Program-made: the position numbers and the translations under genes
In this document: in pieces, positions 28,349 to 35,451 of the stretch
How positions within the stretch are numbered: position 1 is the first letter of the stretch
Layout: each line of letters opens with the position of its first letter
Assembly: GCA_046331625.1 (NCBI GenBank)
Contig: JAXLQL010000019.1
Coordinates: 107,068 to 171,067 of the forward strand
Length of the DNA stretch: 64,000 nt
Source of the DNA: JAXLQL01 sp046331625
GTDB taxonomy: Bacteria > Acidobacteriota > Terriglobia > Bryobacterales > Bryobacteraceae
Reading direction: 5' to 3'
The notes under the pieces: generated by a model
The model's input: only the letters and a program-made list of their open reading frames with translations
Databases searched by the model: none
What the model was told of the DNA's origin: nothing

Positions 28349-29347
28349 TTACCAGCGGTGAACGCGGACTACGGCCTTCGTAATGCTCTTCAGGTTCGGG
28401 TTGCCGCACATCGCCATGTCGCGGGCCAATTCTGTTTGAATCAATTCCAGCACGGTTTGTACTCCACGTGAACCGTGCGCGGCGAGCCCCCACAGGACGG
28501 GGCGAGTCACCACGACTGCGCGCGCGCCGAGGGCGAGCGCCTTCAAGATGTCGCTGCCGCGGGTGAATCCGCTGTCGACCAGGATCGGGATCTTGCCAGA
28601 CACCGCATCCGCGACGGCGGGCAGCATTTCGATGGTCGCCGCCATGCCGTTGGCGCTGCGGCCGCGATAGCTCGACACGACGATTCCTTGCACACCGCGG
28701 TCCGCCGCAGCTTTCGCGTCGGCGGGACTCATCACGCCTTTCAGGAGAAATGGCACGGAGAGGCCCTTGCGCACGGTATCGATCGCGGACCAATCGGCGG
28801 CGTTGGTATCGGCGCCGAGCGTGAGGCAGATAGCTTTGGCTCCGCGAGCGATGGCGTCGCGAGCCCTGGCAGACGCATCGGGTTCGGGAAAGACCTGGAA
28901 CCAGAGCGACGTCTTGGCTGCGGCGGCAATCTTCTCGAACGGCACGCTCGAACGGCCAGACACGACCACCGCCGCTTTCGCGGCGCCTGCGCCCGAGACG
29001 GTGGCGAGTTCGCCCTCGGGATGGTAACGCTGCTGCATCGCCGCCGGACCCGCAAGAATCGGCGCGAACATCTTGTCTCCGAAAAGATCGAGTGACAGAT
29101 CGAGGTTCATGGTGTTGACCATGAGGCGCGGGCGGAACGTGATCCGGTCAAACGCTTTGCGATCGCTACCGGCGATCTCGGCAAACGCGAGGCTATCGAG
29201 CTTGCGCCGCGCCATCGCCTCGAACTCGGCGGCGTTGATGAGTTCCTCGGGCGGCGCGATGCGGCCGGCCGGCTCACCGATGAGCGGTTGCTGAGCGCCT
29301 GCCTTGGCGGCGAGCAGGGCGCCGAGTGCGTGGCGTCTGGTGATCAT
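28349..29347 (-). CDS. FMN alpha-hydroxyacid oxidase paralog lacking the catalytic His
   Basis: Encodes 332 aa. The ATG at 29347 overlaps the upstream stop (ATGA) and opens a twin-arginine-like leader (MITRRHALGALLAAKAGA). The FMN alpha-hydroxyacid dehydrogenase barrel is recognisable (FAPILAGPAAMQQRYHPEGE, DSGFTRGSDILKALALGARAV). The active-site motif SNHGGR of the upstream paralog is VSSYRGRS here, so the catalytic base His is Tyr (near 28667). The second-half substrate residues also differ. It is 54-63 aa shorter than its neighbour. It may bind FMN without the usual oxidation, or have another role. Confidence 0.8.
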   Translation of the reverse strand: MITRRHALGALLAAKAGAQQPLIGEPAGRIAPPEELINAAEFEAMARRKLDSLAFAEIAGSDRKAFDRITFRPRLMVNTMNLDLSLDLFGDKMFAPILAGPAAMQQRYHPEGELATVSGAGAAKAAVVVSGRSSVPFEKIAAAAKTSLWFQVFPEPDASARARDAIARGAKAICLTLGADTNAADWSAIDTVRKGLSVPFLLKGVMSPADAKAAADRGVQGIVVSSYRGRSANGMAATIEMLPAVADAVSGKIPILVDSGFTRGSDILKALALGARAVVVTRPVLWGLAAHGSRGVQTVLELIQTELARDMAMCGNPNLKSITKAVVRVHRW

Positions 29348-30531
29348 GGAAAATTCACCCGCACGAGACTGCGATCGATCGACTGGAGCGTGGAACGTCC
29401 GGTGAACGCCATCGCTTGCTTCAACTCGGCTTGCATGATTTCGAGAATTCGTTGGACGCCGGGGGCTCCGTAGGAACCGAGTCCCCAGCGGGGAATGCGC
29501 CCCAGGCAAACCGCGCGCGCTCCGAGGGCGAGCGCTTTCAAAATGTCGGAGCCGCGGCGGATGCCGCTATCGAAGAGTATCGGAACGCGGCTGCCGACCG
29601 CGTCGACGATTTCGGGGAGCACTTCGAGCGTGGAAGGGCCGTAGTCGAGCGATCGGCCGCCGTGATTCGAGACATACACGGAGTCGACACCATGTTCCAA
29701 ACAAATCTTGGCGTCTTCGGGTGTGAGGACTCCTTTGGCGATGATGGGGACCTTCACGATTGGGCGAATCTGATCGAACAGCTTCCACTCGTACCAGAGG
29801 CGGCCCTCGTCGACGCGGTACGGATTGCGTGGCGCGCCGCGGCGTTGGCGAAGCCGCGGGGAAACGCCGCCGAGATTGCGGTCATGCAGCGCGCGTTCGT
29901 AGACGGAGGCCTGCTGATCGATAGTCACCACGATTGCCTTCGCGCCCGCGCCCTGCACGCGTTCGAGCGTGTCGCGATTGGCTTCGGGATCGTCTTTCGG
30001 ATAGAGCTGGAACCAGAGCGGTCCCTTGGCTGCGGGAGCGATTTTCTCGAACGGCAGGCTCGACACGTTGCTCACGATCATGGGTGTGGCTCCGGCGGCT
30101 GTTGCGCCCTGGTACGTGGCCACCTCGCCTTCGGGATGGAGTTGCTGATGTCCGGCCGTTGGGGAGATCATGATCGGCGCGGGCATCTTGGTGCCGAGGA
30201 TTTCGGTGGCAGTGATGGGAGCCTGCGAGCCGCCGATTGCGCCGGGCACGAGCTTCACCCAGTCGAACGCCTCGCGGTTGCGGCGCAGCGTGAACTCGCT
30301 ATCGGTGCCGTAGGACATGTAATCGTAGACGCTCCGCGGGAGCTTTGCGTAGGCGACCGATTCGAAGTCGAGAGCGGTCATCAACTCGTCGAGGCGCGGG
30401 ACACGGCTGTGGTCGCGGAAAGGGTCTTGTTGAAAAGCGGCTAGGGGCGAGCCCGCGATGAATGCGGCCAAGGCGCGGAGCGCGTCGCGGCGAGCGGGGC
30501 CGTGGCGCCACGAAGATTCCCGGTGCGTCAT
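29344..30531 (-). CDS. FMN-dependent alpha-hydroxyacid oxidase (lactate/glycolate oxidase family)
   Basis: Encodes 395 aa with a twin-arginine-like leader (ARRDALRALAAFIAG). The barrel motifs are intact: PIMISPTAGHQQLHPEGE, LWFQLYPKDD, VTIDQQ, and the catalytic SNHGGRSLD with His and Arg, then DSGIRRGSDILKALALGA. The family oxidises L-lactate, glycolate, mandelate and related 2-hydroxyacids. An exported form is unusual, since most are cytoplasmic or membrane-bound. It is coupled by ATGA overlap to a paralog that lacks the catalytic His and lies 13 bases downstream of the LTXXQ-type gene. Confidence 0.88.
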   Translation of the reverse strand: MTHRESSWRHGPARRDALRALAAFIAGSPLAAFQQDPFRDHSRVPRLDELMTALDFESVAYAKLPRSVYDYMSYGTDSEFTLRRNREAFDWVKLVPGAIGGSQAPITATEILGTKMPAPIMISPTAGHQQLHPEGEVATYQGATAAGATPMIVSNVSSLPFEKIAPAAKGPLWFQLYPKDDPEANRDTLERVQGAGAKAIVVTIDQQASVYERALHDRNLGGVSPRLRQRRGAPRNPYRVDEGRLWYEWKLFDQIRPIVKVPIIAKGVLTPEDAKICLEHGVDSVYVSNHGGRSLDYGPSTLEVLPEIVDAVGSRVPILFDSGIRRGSDILKALALGARAVCLGRIPRWGLGSYGAPGVQRILEIMQAELKQAMAFTGRSTLQSIDRSLVRVNFP

Positions 30532-30544
30532 GTGATCTATTGGA

Positions 30545-31168
30545 TCATCTCACGGTAGTGGGTGGTCGAGCTGGCCCGGTGCGGCGCGAGTCCTGGCGGG
30601 ATGCTTGTGCGCTGCTTGCCGTGTTGGCTAACGTGGGGGACCGGTAGTAGCAACCGGGAGGTCCACCAACACGAGTCAGGAAGCCACCGTTGATGAACCC
30701 GCCGCTGGTTTGTCCGATGAACGACGAGGGGCCGTTCGGCGAGTCGAGAACGTTCAAGTTCTGTGCGGCCGAAATCGTGGACTCGAGAGATCGAGCGTCT
30801 TCGAGGACCTTCAGCCGAGCCTTCTGATCCGCGGTCAGGATCGCGGTGTTTCGAGTTCTATCCTGTTGCGCTCGGCTTTGATATTCGCGACAGATTGTTT
30901 CCATTTCCGCGTAGCGAACTCCGAGGGCCATGGGGTCGAGCACTTCTTTGGTGGTCTCGGAGTCGATTTCCCGTTGCAGATCGAAGACTCGAGCCTGCTT
31001 CTGGAAGTACCACTGATTGTGCTCGTCGTTGTTGGCGAGGATGGTCTCCAACTGCTTGTCAGTCAGTTGGAGGAACCGTTGGAGTTGCGTAGCCGGATCA
31101 GGTGGAACATTCTGTTGCGTAAATACGGGCGCGCAACACGTCACGACAAGTGCGAGGAGTCGCTTCAT
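30545..31168 (-). CDS. Exported LTXXQ (Spy/CpxP-like) protein
   Basis: Encodes 207 aa from the ATG at 31168. A signal peptide (MKRLLALVVTCCAPVFT) precedes a mostly helical charged body. Two LTXXQ motifs are visible (LQLTDKQLETIL near residue 34, ILTADQKARLKVLE near residue 125), the mark of Spy/CpxP-type periplasmic proteins that bind unfolded proteins or metals. The C-terminal tail is Gly/Ser/Pro-rich. The frame remains open far upstream through the divergent gene, but that extension is a shadow. It is the first gene of a three-gene set with the FMN oxidases. Confidence 0.7.
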   Translation of the reverse strand: MKRLLALVVTCCAPVFTQQNVPPDPATQLQRFLQLTDKQLETILANNDEHNQWYFQKQARVFDLQREIDSETTKEVLDPMALGVRYAEMETICREYQSRAQQDRTRNTAILTADQKARLKVLEDARSLESTISAAQNLNVLDSPNGPSSFIGQTSGGFINGGFLTRVGGPPGCYYRSPTLANTASSAQASRQDSRRTGPARPPTTVR

Positions 31169-31270
31169 TCCTCCATCGTACGCAAGAATGAATTCACTCT
31201 CCACGGCAACCCCAACTTGCAATCCAAGCCTGGATTGACAAACGCTTGCTGGAACCGATATCGTCCGAAC

Positions 31271-33613
31271 ATGGCTCGTTCCCTGGTCGCTTTGGCGGCC
31301 GTGCTTTGTCCCGCGCTCGTATGTGCGGCGCCTCCGCCGGTCTCTTCCGAGCAGGCCACCGTCAACCGCTACTGCGTGGGATGCCACAACAGCAAGGTGA
31401 AATCCGGGAGCCTCGCGCTCGATGCCGGAACCGTGGAGACGGCGGGCGAGCATCCGGAAGCATGGGAGAAAGCCGTGCGCCGCTTGCGGGCGCGATTCAT
31501 GCCGCCGGCGGGCGCTCCGCGTCCAGACGAGCGGACCTACCAGGCGCTGCTCTCTTCGCTCGAATCGTCGCTCGATCGTGCGGCCGCGGCCAAGCCCGAT
31601 CCCGGACGCACTGACACGTTTCGCCGCCTGAATCGCACCGAGTATCAAAACGCGATCCGCGATCTGCTTGCCGTGGAAGTGGACGTGTCGTCGTTGTTGC
31701 CGAGCGATGAGTCGAGCCACGGCTTCGATAACGTCACCGTCGGCGACCTCTCGCCCACACTCCTGGAACGCTACTTGAGTGCCGCACGCAAGATTGGCCG
31801 GCTGGCGGTGGGCATCCCGCCGAAATCTCCTGGTGGCGATACCGTAACCCTTCCGCCGGACCTCACGCAGGAAGATCACTTCGATCAGCTTCCACCGGGA
31901 ACGCGCGGCGGCACGGTGCTGAAGTACACGTTCCCCGCCGATGCCGAGTACGATTTCCAGGTTCGCTTGGCGCGCGATCGCAATGAGCACGTGGAGGGCT
32001 TGTACCGGCAGCATGAAGTGGAGTTGATGATCGATGGCGAGCGTGCGCGCGTGTTCACCGTGAAGCCTCCTCCTGCCGGCAAGGATCACAGCCAGGTGGA
32101 CACGGGTCTGAACGTGCGCGTGGCGGTGAAGGCGGGTCCACATTTCGTTGCGGTGACGTTTCCCAAGGACACGGGCGCACTGCTCGAAACGGAACGCCAG
32201 CCCTACCAGGCTCACTTCAACATGGATCGCCATCCGCGCATCCAGCCGGCCATCTACTCGGTCTCGATCAACGGACCGTATGGGGCCAAGGGTCCGGGTG
32301 ATACGCCGAGCCGCCGCCGTCTGTTCGTGTGCCGCCCCACGAGCGGCGCCGATGAAGATGCCTGCGCGCAACGGATTTTCCGCACGCTGGCACGGCGGGC
32401 GTACCGGCGTGGGGTGAGTGACGCCGACATCGAAGCTCCAATGAAGTTCTACCGTGCGTCAAAGGCGGAGGGCTTCGATACAGGAGTCGAGATGGGCGTG
32501 CGCGCGGTGCTGGTGAGCCCGGAGTTTCTGTTTCGCGTGGAGCGCGATCCGGGCGGAACGGCTCCGGGCGCTGCGTACCGCATCAGCGATCTCGAGTTGG
32601 CGTCGCGGGTTTCGTTCTTCTTGTGGAGCAGCATTCCCGATGACGAGTTGGTCGAGGCAGCGACTCGAGGCAAGCTCCACGAACCGGCGGTTCTCGAGAA
32701 GCAGGTGCGGCGGATGTTGGCCGACCAGCGCTCGCACACGCTGGCGAGCAACTTCGCGGGGCAGTGGCTGCATCTGCGTAACCTCGCGTCAATGACGCCT
32801 GACATGCGTGGGTTCCCGGACTTCGACGACAACCTGCGGCAGGCGTTCCGGCGCGAGACGGAAATTTTCTTCGAGAGTGTCCAGCGTGAGGATCGCAGCG
32901 TGCTCGACCTGCTGCGCGCCGACTACACCTTCGTGAATGAGCGTCTGGCCAAGCACTACGGGATTCCGAACATCTATGGAAGCCGCTTTCGCCGCGTGAG
33001 TTTTGCTCCAGACACCCCGGAAGCGCTTCGGCGCGGGGGCCTGCTGCGCCACGGCAGCATTCTCACCGTCACTTCCTACGCTACACGGACTTCGCCCGTG
33101 ATCCGAGGTAAGTGGATCATGGAGAACCTGCTCGGCACAGTGCCTCCGCCTCCGCCGCCGAATGTTCCCGCGCTCAAGGACAATGGCGGAGGCGGTAAGT
33201 TCCAGACGGTCCGCGAGCGGCTGGCACAGCATCGGGAAAATCCGGCGTGCGCGGGTTGTCATCACTTGATGGACCCGGTGGGATTCTCCCTCGAGAACTA
33301 CGACGCCGTGGGCCGTTGGCGCGAGTCAGAGGAGGGTATGGCCGCTGTGGACGTTACGGGTGGACTGCCCGATGGCAGCAAGTTCGACGGTGTGGCGGGA
33401 TTGCAGAAGGCGATGCTCGATCGGCCGGATGTGTTCTCGAATACGGTGACCGAGAAACTGCTCACCTACGCGTTGGGCCGCGGGGTCGAAACGCATGATG
33501 CTCCGGCTGTCCGGCAGATTGTTCGCGATGCGCGCGAGCGGGAGTACAAGTTTTCAGCGTTCATTCTCGGGGTGGCGGCGAGCGCTCCGTTTCAGATGCG
33601 GCGAGCGCAGTGA
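31271..33613 (+). CDS. DUF1592/DUF1588/DUF1585-type secreted cytochrome protein
   Basis: Encodes 780 aa. The ATG at 31271 starts a signal peptide (MARSLVALAAVLCPALVCAA). A planctomycete-type cytochrome c domain follows with CVGCH near residue 38. The long body carries the DUF1587/1595/1592/1588 blocks (TDTFRRLNRTEYQNAIRDLL, ASRVSFFLWSSIPDDELVEAA, RTSPVIRGKWIMENLLGTPPP-like). A second CAGCHHLMDPVGFSLENYD lies near the end, followed by DUF1585. These are common in planctomycetes and acidobacteria and are thought to be extracellular redox proteins; the substrate is unknown. It is divergent from the LTXXQ gene. Confidence 0.88.
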   Translation: MARSLVALAAVLCPALVCAAPPPVSSEQATVNRYCVGCHNSKVKSGSLALDAGTVETAGEHPEAWEKAVRRLRARFMPPAGAPRPDERTYQALLSSLESSLDRAAAAKPDPGRTDTFRRLNRTEYQNAIRDLLAVEVDVSSLLPSDESSHGFDNVTVGDLSPTLLERYLSAARKIGRLAVGIPPKSPGGDTVTLPPDLTQEDHFDQLPPGTRGGTVLKYTFPADAEYDFQVRLARDRNEHVEGLYRQHEVELMIDGERARVFTVKPPPAGKDHSQVDTGLNVRVAVKAGPHFVAVTFPKDTGALLETERQPYQAHFNMDRHPRIQPAIYSVSINGPYGAKGPGDTPSRRRLFVCRPTSGADEDACAQRIFRTLARRAYRRGVSDADIEAPMKFYRASKAEGFDTGVEMGVRAVLVSPEFLFRVERDPGGTAPGAAYRISDLELASRVSFFLWSSIPDDELVEAATRGKLHEPAVLEKQVRRMLADQRSHTLASNFAGQWLHLRNLASMTPDMRGFPDFDDNLRQAFRRETEIFFESVQREDRSVLDLLRADYTFVNERLAKHYGIPNIYGSRFRRVSFAPDTPEALRRGGLLRHGSILTVTSYATRTSPVIRGKWIMENLLGTVPPPPPPNVPALKDNGGGGKFQTVRERLAQHRENPACAGCHHLMDPVGFSLENYDAVGRWRESEEGMAAVDVTGGLPDGSKFDGVAGLQKAMLDRPDVFSNTVTEKLLTYALGRGVETHDAPAVRQIVRDAREREYKFSAFILGVAASAPFQMRRAQ

Positions 33614-33739
33614 GCATGGCGCGGGACTGAAGCGCTGGCGGCTTGGCGACTCACACGGCCAAACCTCGACCAGAATTGGACCGGCGTGTTTTCACGGGAT
33701 CTGACGGTTACCGGCGGACCGCCGGTTTCGCTTCACGGT

Positions 33740-34225
33740 TCACCCGAAGCCCTTCGCTCGAGCCGGTTCCGGATCGCGCCCGGCGAGCACGGCCTCCACG
33801 GCATCATGAGCCCATCGCCGCTTCACGCGCGCGGGATTCACCGCGTCATCGATCGCGCCCGAGTAGCGAACCTTGCCAGTGCGATCGAGCACGAACACCT
33901 CGGGCGTGTACGAGGCGCCCACGGCGTCGGCTACGGGGTTCCCATCGTCGCGGAAGACGGGAAAGCTCCACTCCACGGCGCGCACGTGTTTGCGGATGTC
34001 GGCGAGCGGCTCCGTCTTGTTCGAATAAACCATGAGCACCGGAACGTGTTTCGCGGCGAGTTCGTCGCGGAGAGCGCGTAGCCGGTCGGCGTAATCGGCC
34101 GCGACGGGGCAGACGGTGGAAACGAAGGCGAGCACTGTGGCGGGCGAATCCGAGGTGCGGAACTCGACTGGGCGGCCGTCGAGCGCGGTGAGGGTGAACG
34201 ACGCCACCAACGCGGCAGCGATCAC
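33740..34225 (-). CDS. Thioredoxin-like (redoxin) protein
   Basis: Encodes 161 aa with a short hydrophobic start (MIAAALVASFTL). The fold is AhpC/TSA-redoxin-like: FVSTVCPVAADYADRL holds one Cys (about residue 39) at the peroxidatic position, and PEVFVLDRTGKVRYSG is the cis-Pro region. A resolving Cys is missing, so a 1-Cys or non-enzymatic role is possible. It is the last of four coupled genes (ATGA overlap with the gene at 34222). Confidence 0.75.
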   Translation of the reverse strand: MIAAALVASFTLTALDGRPVEFRTSDSPATVLAFVSTVCPVAADYADRLRALRDELAAKHVPVLMVYSNKTEPLADIRKHVRAVEWSFPVFRDDGNPVADAVGASYTPEVFVLDRTGKVRYSGAIDDAVNPARVKRRWAHDAVEAVLAGRDPEPARAKGFG

Positions 34226-34707
34226 TTCTGCGCCGTCTTCTCCGCCTCGTTGTTCTTGGATTCTTGGCTCTTGGACTCGGGGCCCTTGGGTTCGAGCTTC
34301 AGATTCATGGTCGCCTGGCGGCGAGAATCGTAGATGCTGAGCGTGCGGACCGGAGAGGCGAAGTTCTTGTAGCCGGCGCGGAGCTCGTAATCGGCGCTGG
34401 TGCTCAAGCCGAAGAAGCGATAGATGCCATCGGGCTTGGTGATGTAGGAACGCACCTTCAGCGTTTTCAGGTCCTTGAGCTGCACCACGGCGCCTTCCAC
34501 CGGATCCTCACGTGCGTCACGCACGTATCCGGCGACGGCTCGGGTGTTCTCGTCTTCACCCTTGTTTTTCTTGTCGCCGCGATCGCCACCGAACAAACCC
34601 GGTTCCTTGCGCCCGCCCGGAGTGGGCTTGGGATCGGACTGCTGCGCCCACACGAGCATTCCCGCGGTTGCGGCCACCAGAAGAAGCAACGGCGTACGGA
34701 TGGTCAT
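34222..34707 (-). CDS. Secreted carboxypeptidase-regulatory-like domain protein (1)
   Basis: Encodes 161 aa. It has a signal peptide (MTIRTPLLLLVAATAGMLVWA), a charged linker (Lys, Asp and Gly-rich), then one carboxypeptidase regulatory-like beta sandwich (VAGYVRDAREDPVEGAVVQLKDL ... GIYRFFGLSTSADYELRAGYKNF). The C-terminus is rich in Glu, Ser and Lys. Such domains occur at the N-terminus of acidobacterial TonB-dependent receptors; here it stands alone. It overlaps both neighbours by four bases. Confidence 0.78.
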   Translation of the reverse strand: MTIRTPLLLLVAATAGMLVWAQQSDPKPTPGGRKEPGLFGGDRGDKKNKGEDENTRAVAGYVRDAREDPVEGAVVQLKDLKTLKVRSYITKPDGIYRFFGLSTSADYELRAGYKNFASPVRTLSIYDSRRQATMNLKLEPKGPESKSQESKNNEAEKTAQK

Positions 34708-35093
34708 TTCTTCTCCCCGCCGGACTCGAGCAGGAACGAAAAGTCGTAACGCTCGTCGGCGGCGAAAGTCACCGCCTTCTGTTGTTCCCGAAATCCTGGA
34801 GCCCGGACAACCACATTATAGCTTGCGGGTCCGGCGGGCAGGCGCAGGAAGAACTCACCGCGGGCGTCGGAAACAGCGGTCCAATGAGCCTTCTTCTTGG
34901 CATCACCGGCAGATGTGACCACGACCTCGGCGCCGCGCAAGGCGAAGCCCGCATCGCGAAACACCGTACCCGCCAGCACGGCTCCGGCGAGTTGGGGTTT
35001 CTTCTTCTCCTTCGGCTTTTCCTTGGCCGCGAGCGGCGAGACCAGCGAGCAGAGCGCGAGCAGCAGCGCGAGGACTCTACCAGTCCTCGTCAT
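34704..35093 (-). CDS. Secreted carboxypeptidase-regulatory-like domain protein (2)
   Basis: Encodes 129 aa from the ATG at 35093, which overlaps the preceding gene by 17 bases. The leader is MTRTGRVLALLLALCSLVSPLAA. One carboxypeptidase regulatory-like domain follows (LAGTVFRDAGFALRGAEVVV ... GEFFLRLPAGPASYNVVVRAPGF). The open frame extends upstream to 35165, but that part is just the shifted reading of the acidic tail of the upstream gene. It is paired with a second protein of the same kind at 34222. Confidence 0.75.
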   Translation of the reverse strand: MTRTGRVLALLLALCSLVSPLAAKEKPKEKKKPQLAGAVLAGTVFRDAGFALRGAEVVVTSAGDAKKKAHWTAVSDARGEFFLRLPAGPASYNVVVRAPGFREQQKAVTFAADERYDFSFLLESGGEKK

Positions 35094-35307
35094 CCTCGTC
35101 TTCGTCTTCCTCATCCTCGTCTTCATCGTCGACGTAGTCTTCGTCGTCTTCCTCGTCCTCGTCATCGCTTTCTGGCTGGAGCTCGAGCGGATCGAGGCCG
35201 CTGACGTTCAGCGTAGCGCCGCATTCGTCGCAACTGAGCACGTCACCTTCGTCGAGGTCTTCTTCTTCCACATCGATTTCAGCGTCGCAAAGGGGGCAGG
35301 TAACCAT
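35077..35307 (-). CDS. LysW-like zinc ribbon with long acidic tail
   Basis: Encodes 76 aa. The N-terminal half is a four-Cys zinc ribbon (CPLC near residue 4, CDEC near residue 26) followed by LNVSGLDPLELQPE, which closely resembles LysW, the amino-group carrier protein of lysine/arginine biosynthesis. LysW ends in EDWGE, and its last Glu carries the intermediate. This protein ends DEDW, lacking the final Gly-Glu, and has an extended Asp/Glu tail of about 30 residues. No LysX-type ligase or other lys gene is in the window. It may be a structural relative rather than a carrier. Confidence 0.75.
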   Translation of the reverse strand: MVTCPLCDAEIDVEEEDLDEGDVLSCDECGATLNVSGLDPLELQPESDDEDEEDDEDYVDDEDEDEEDEDEDDEDW

Positions 35308-35451
35308 ATGAGTTCAGAGCCTCATTCTGTTATACAAAACTGGGACGGGATTGCAACAGGGCAGGCGCATTTTTTTGCAGTGCCCGGCCCGCCCAGGTGA
35401 CGAGCCCGAGCGGGGGGGAAGCTCTATGCGAAGCCTGAGATGAGCGCGCGC

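Noticed and set aside
30545..32371. Long minus-strand open frame of 608 codons opposite the DUF1592 gene
   Set aside because: Only its last 207 codons look like a protein (signal peptide, LTXXQ motifs). The remainder is Arg/His-rich shadow of the DUF1592 gene on the other strand.
33614..33645. Possible eighth copy of the double-hairpin repeat
   Set aside because: Only GCGGGACTGAAG followed by CGCTGG is present; no stem is complete. At best a remnant.
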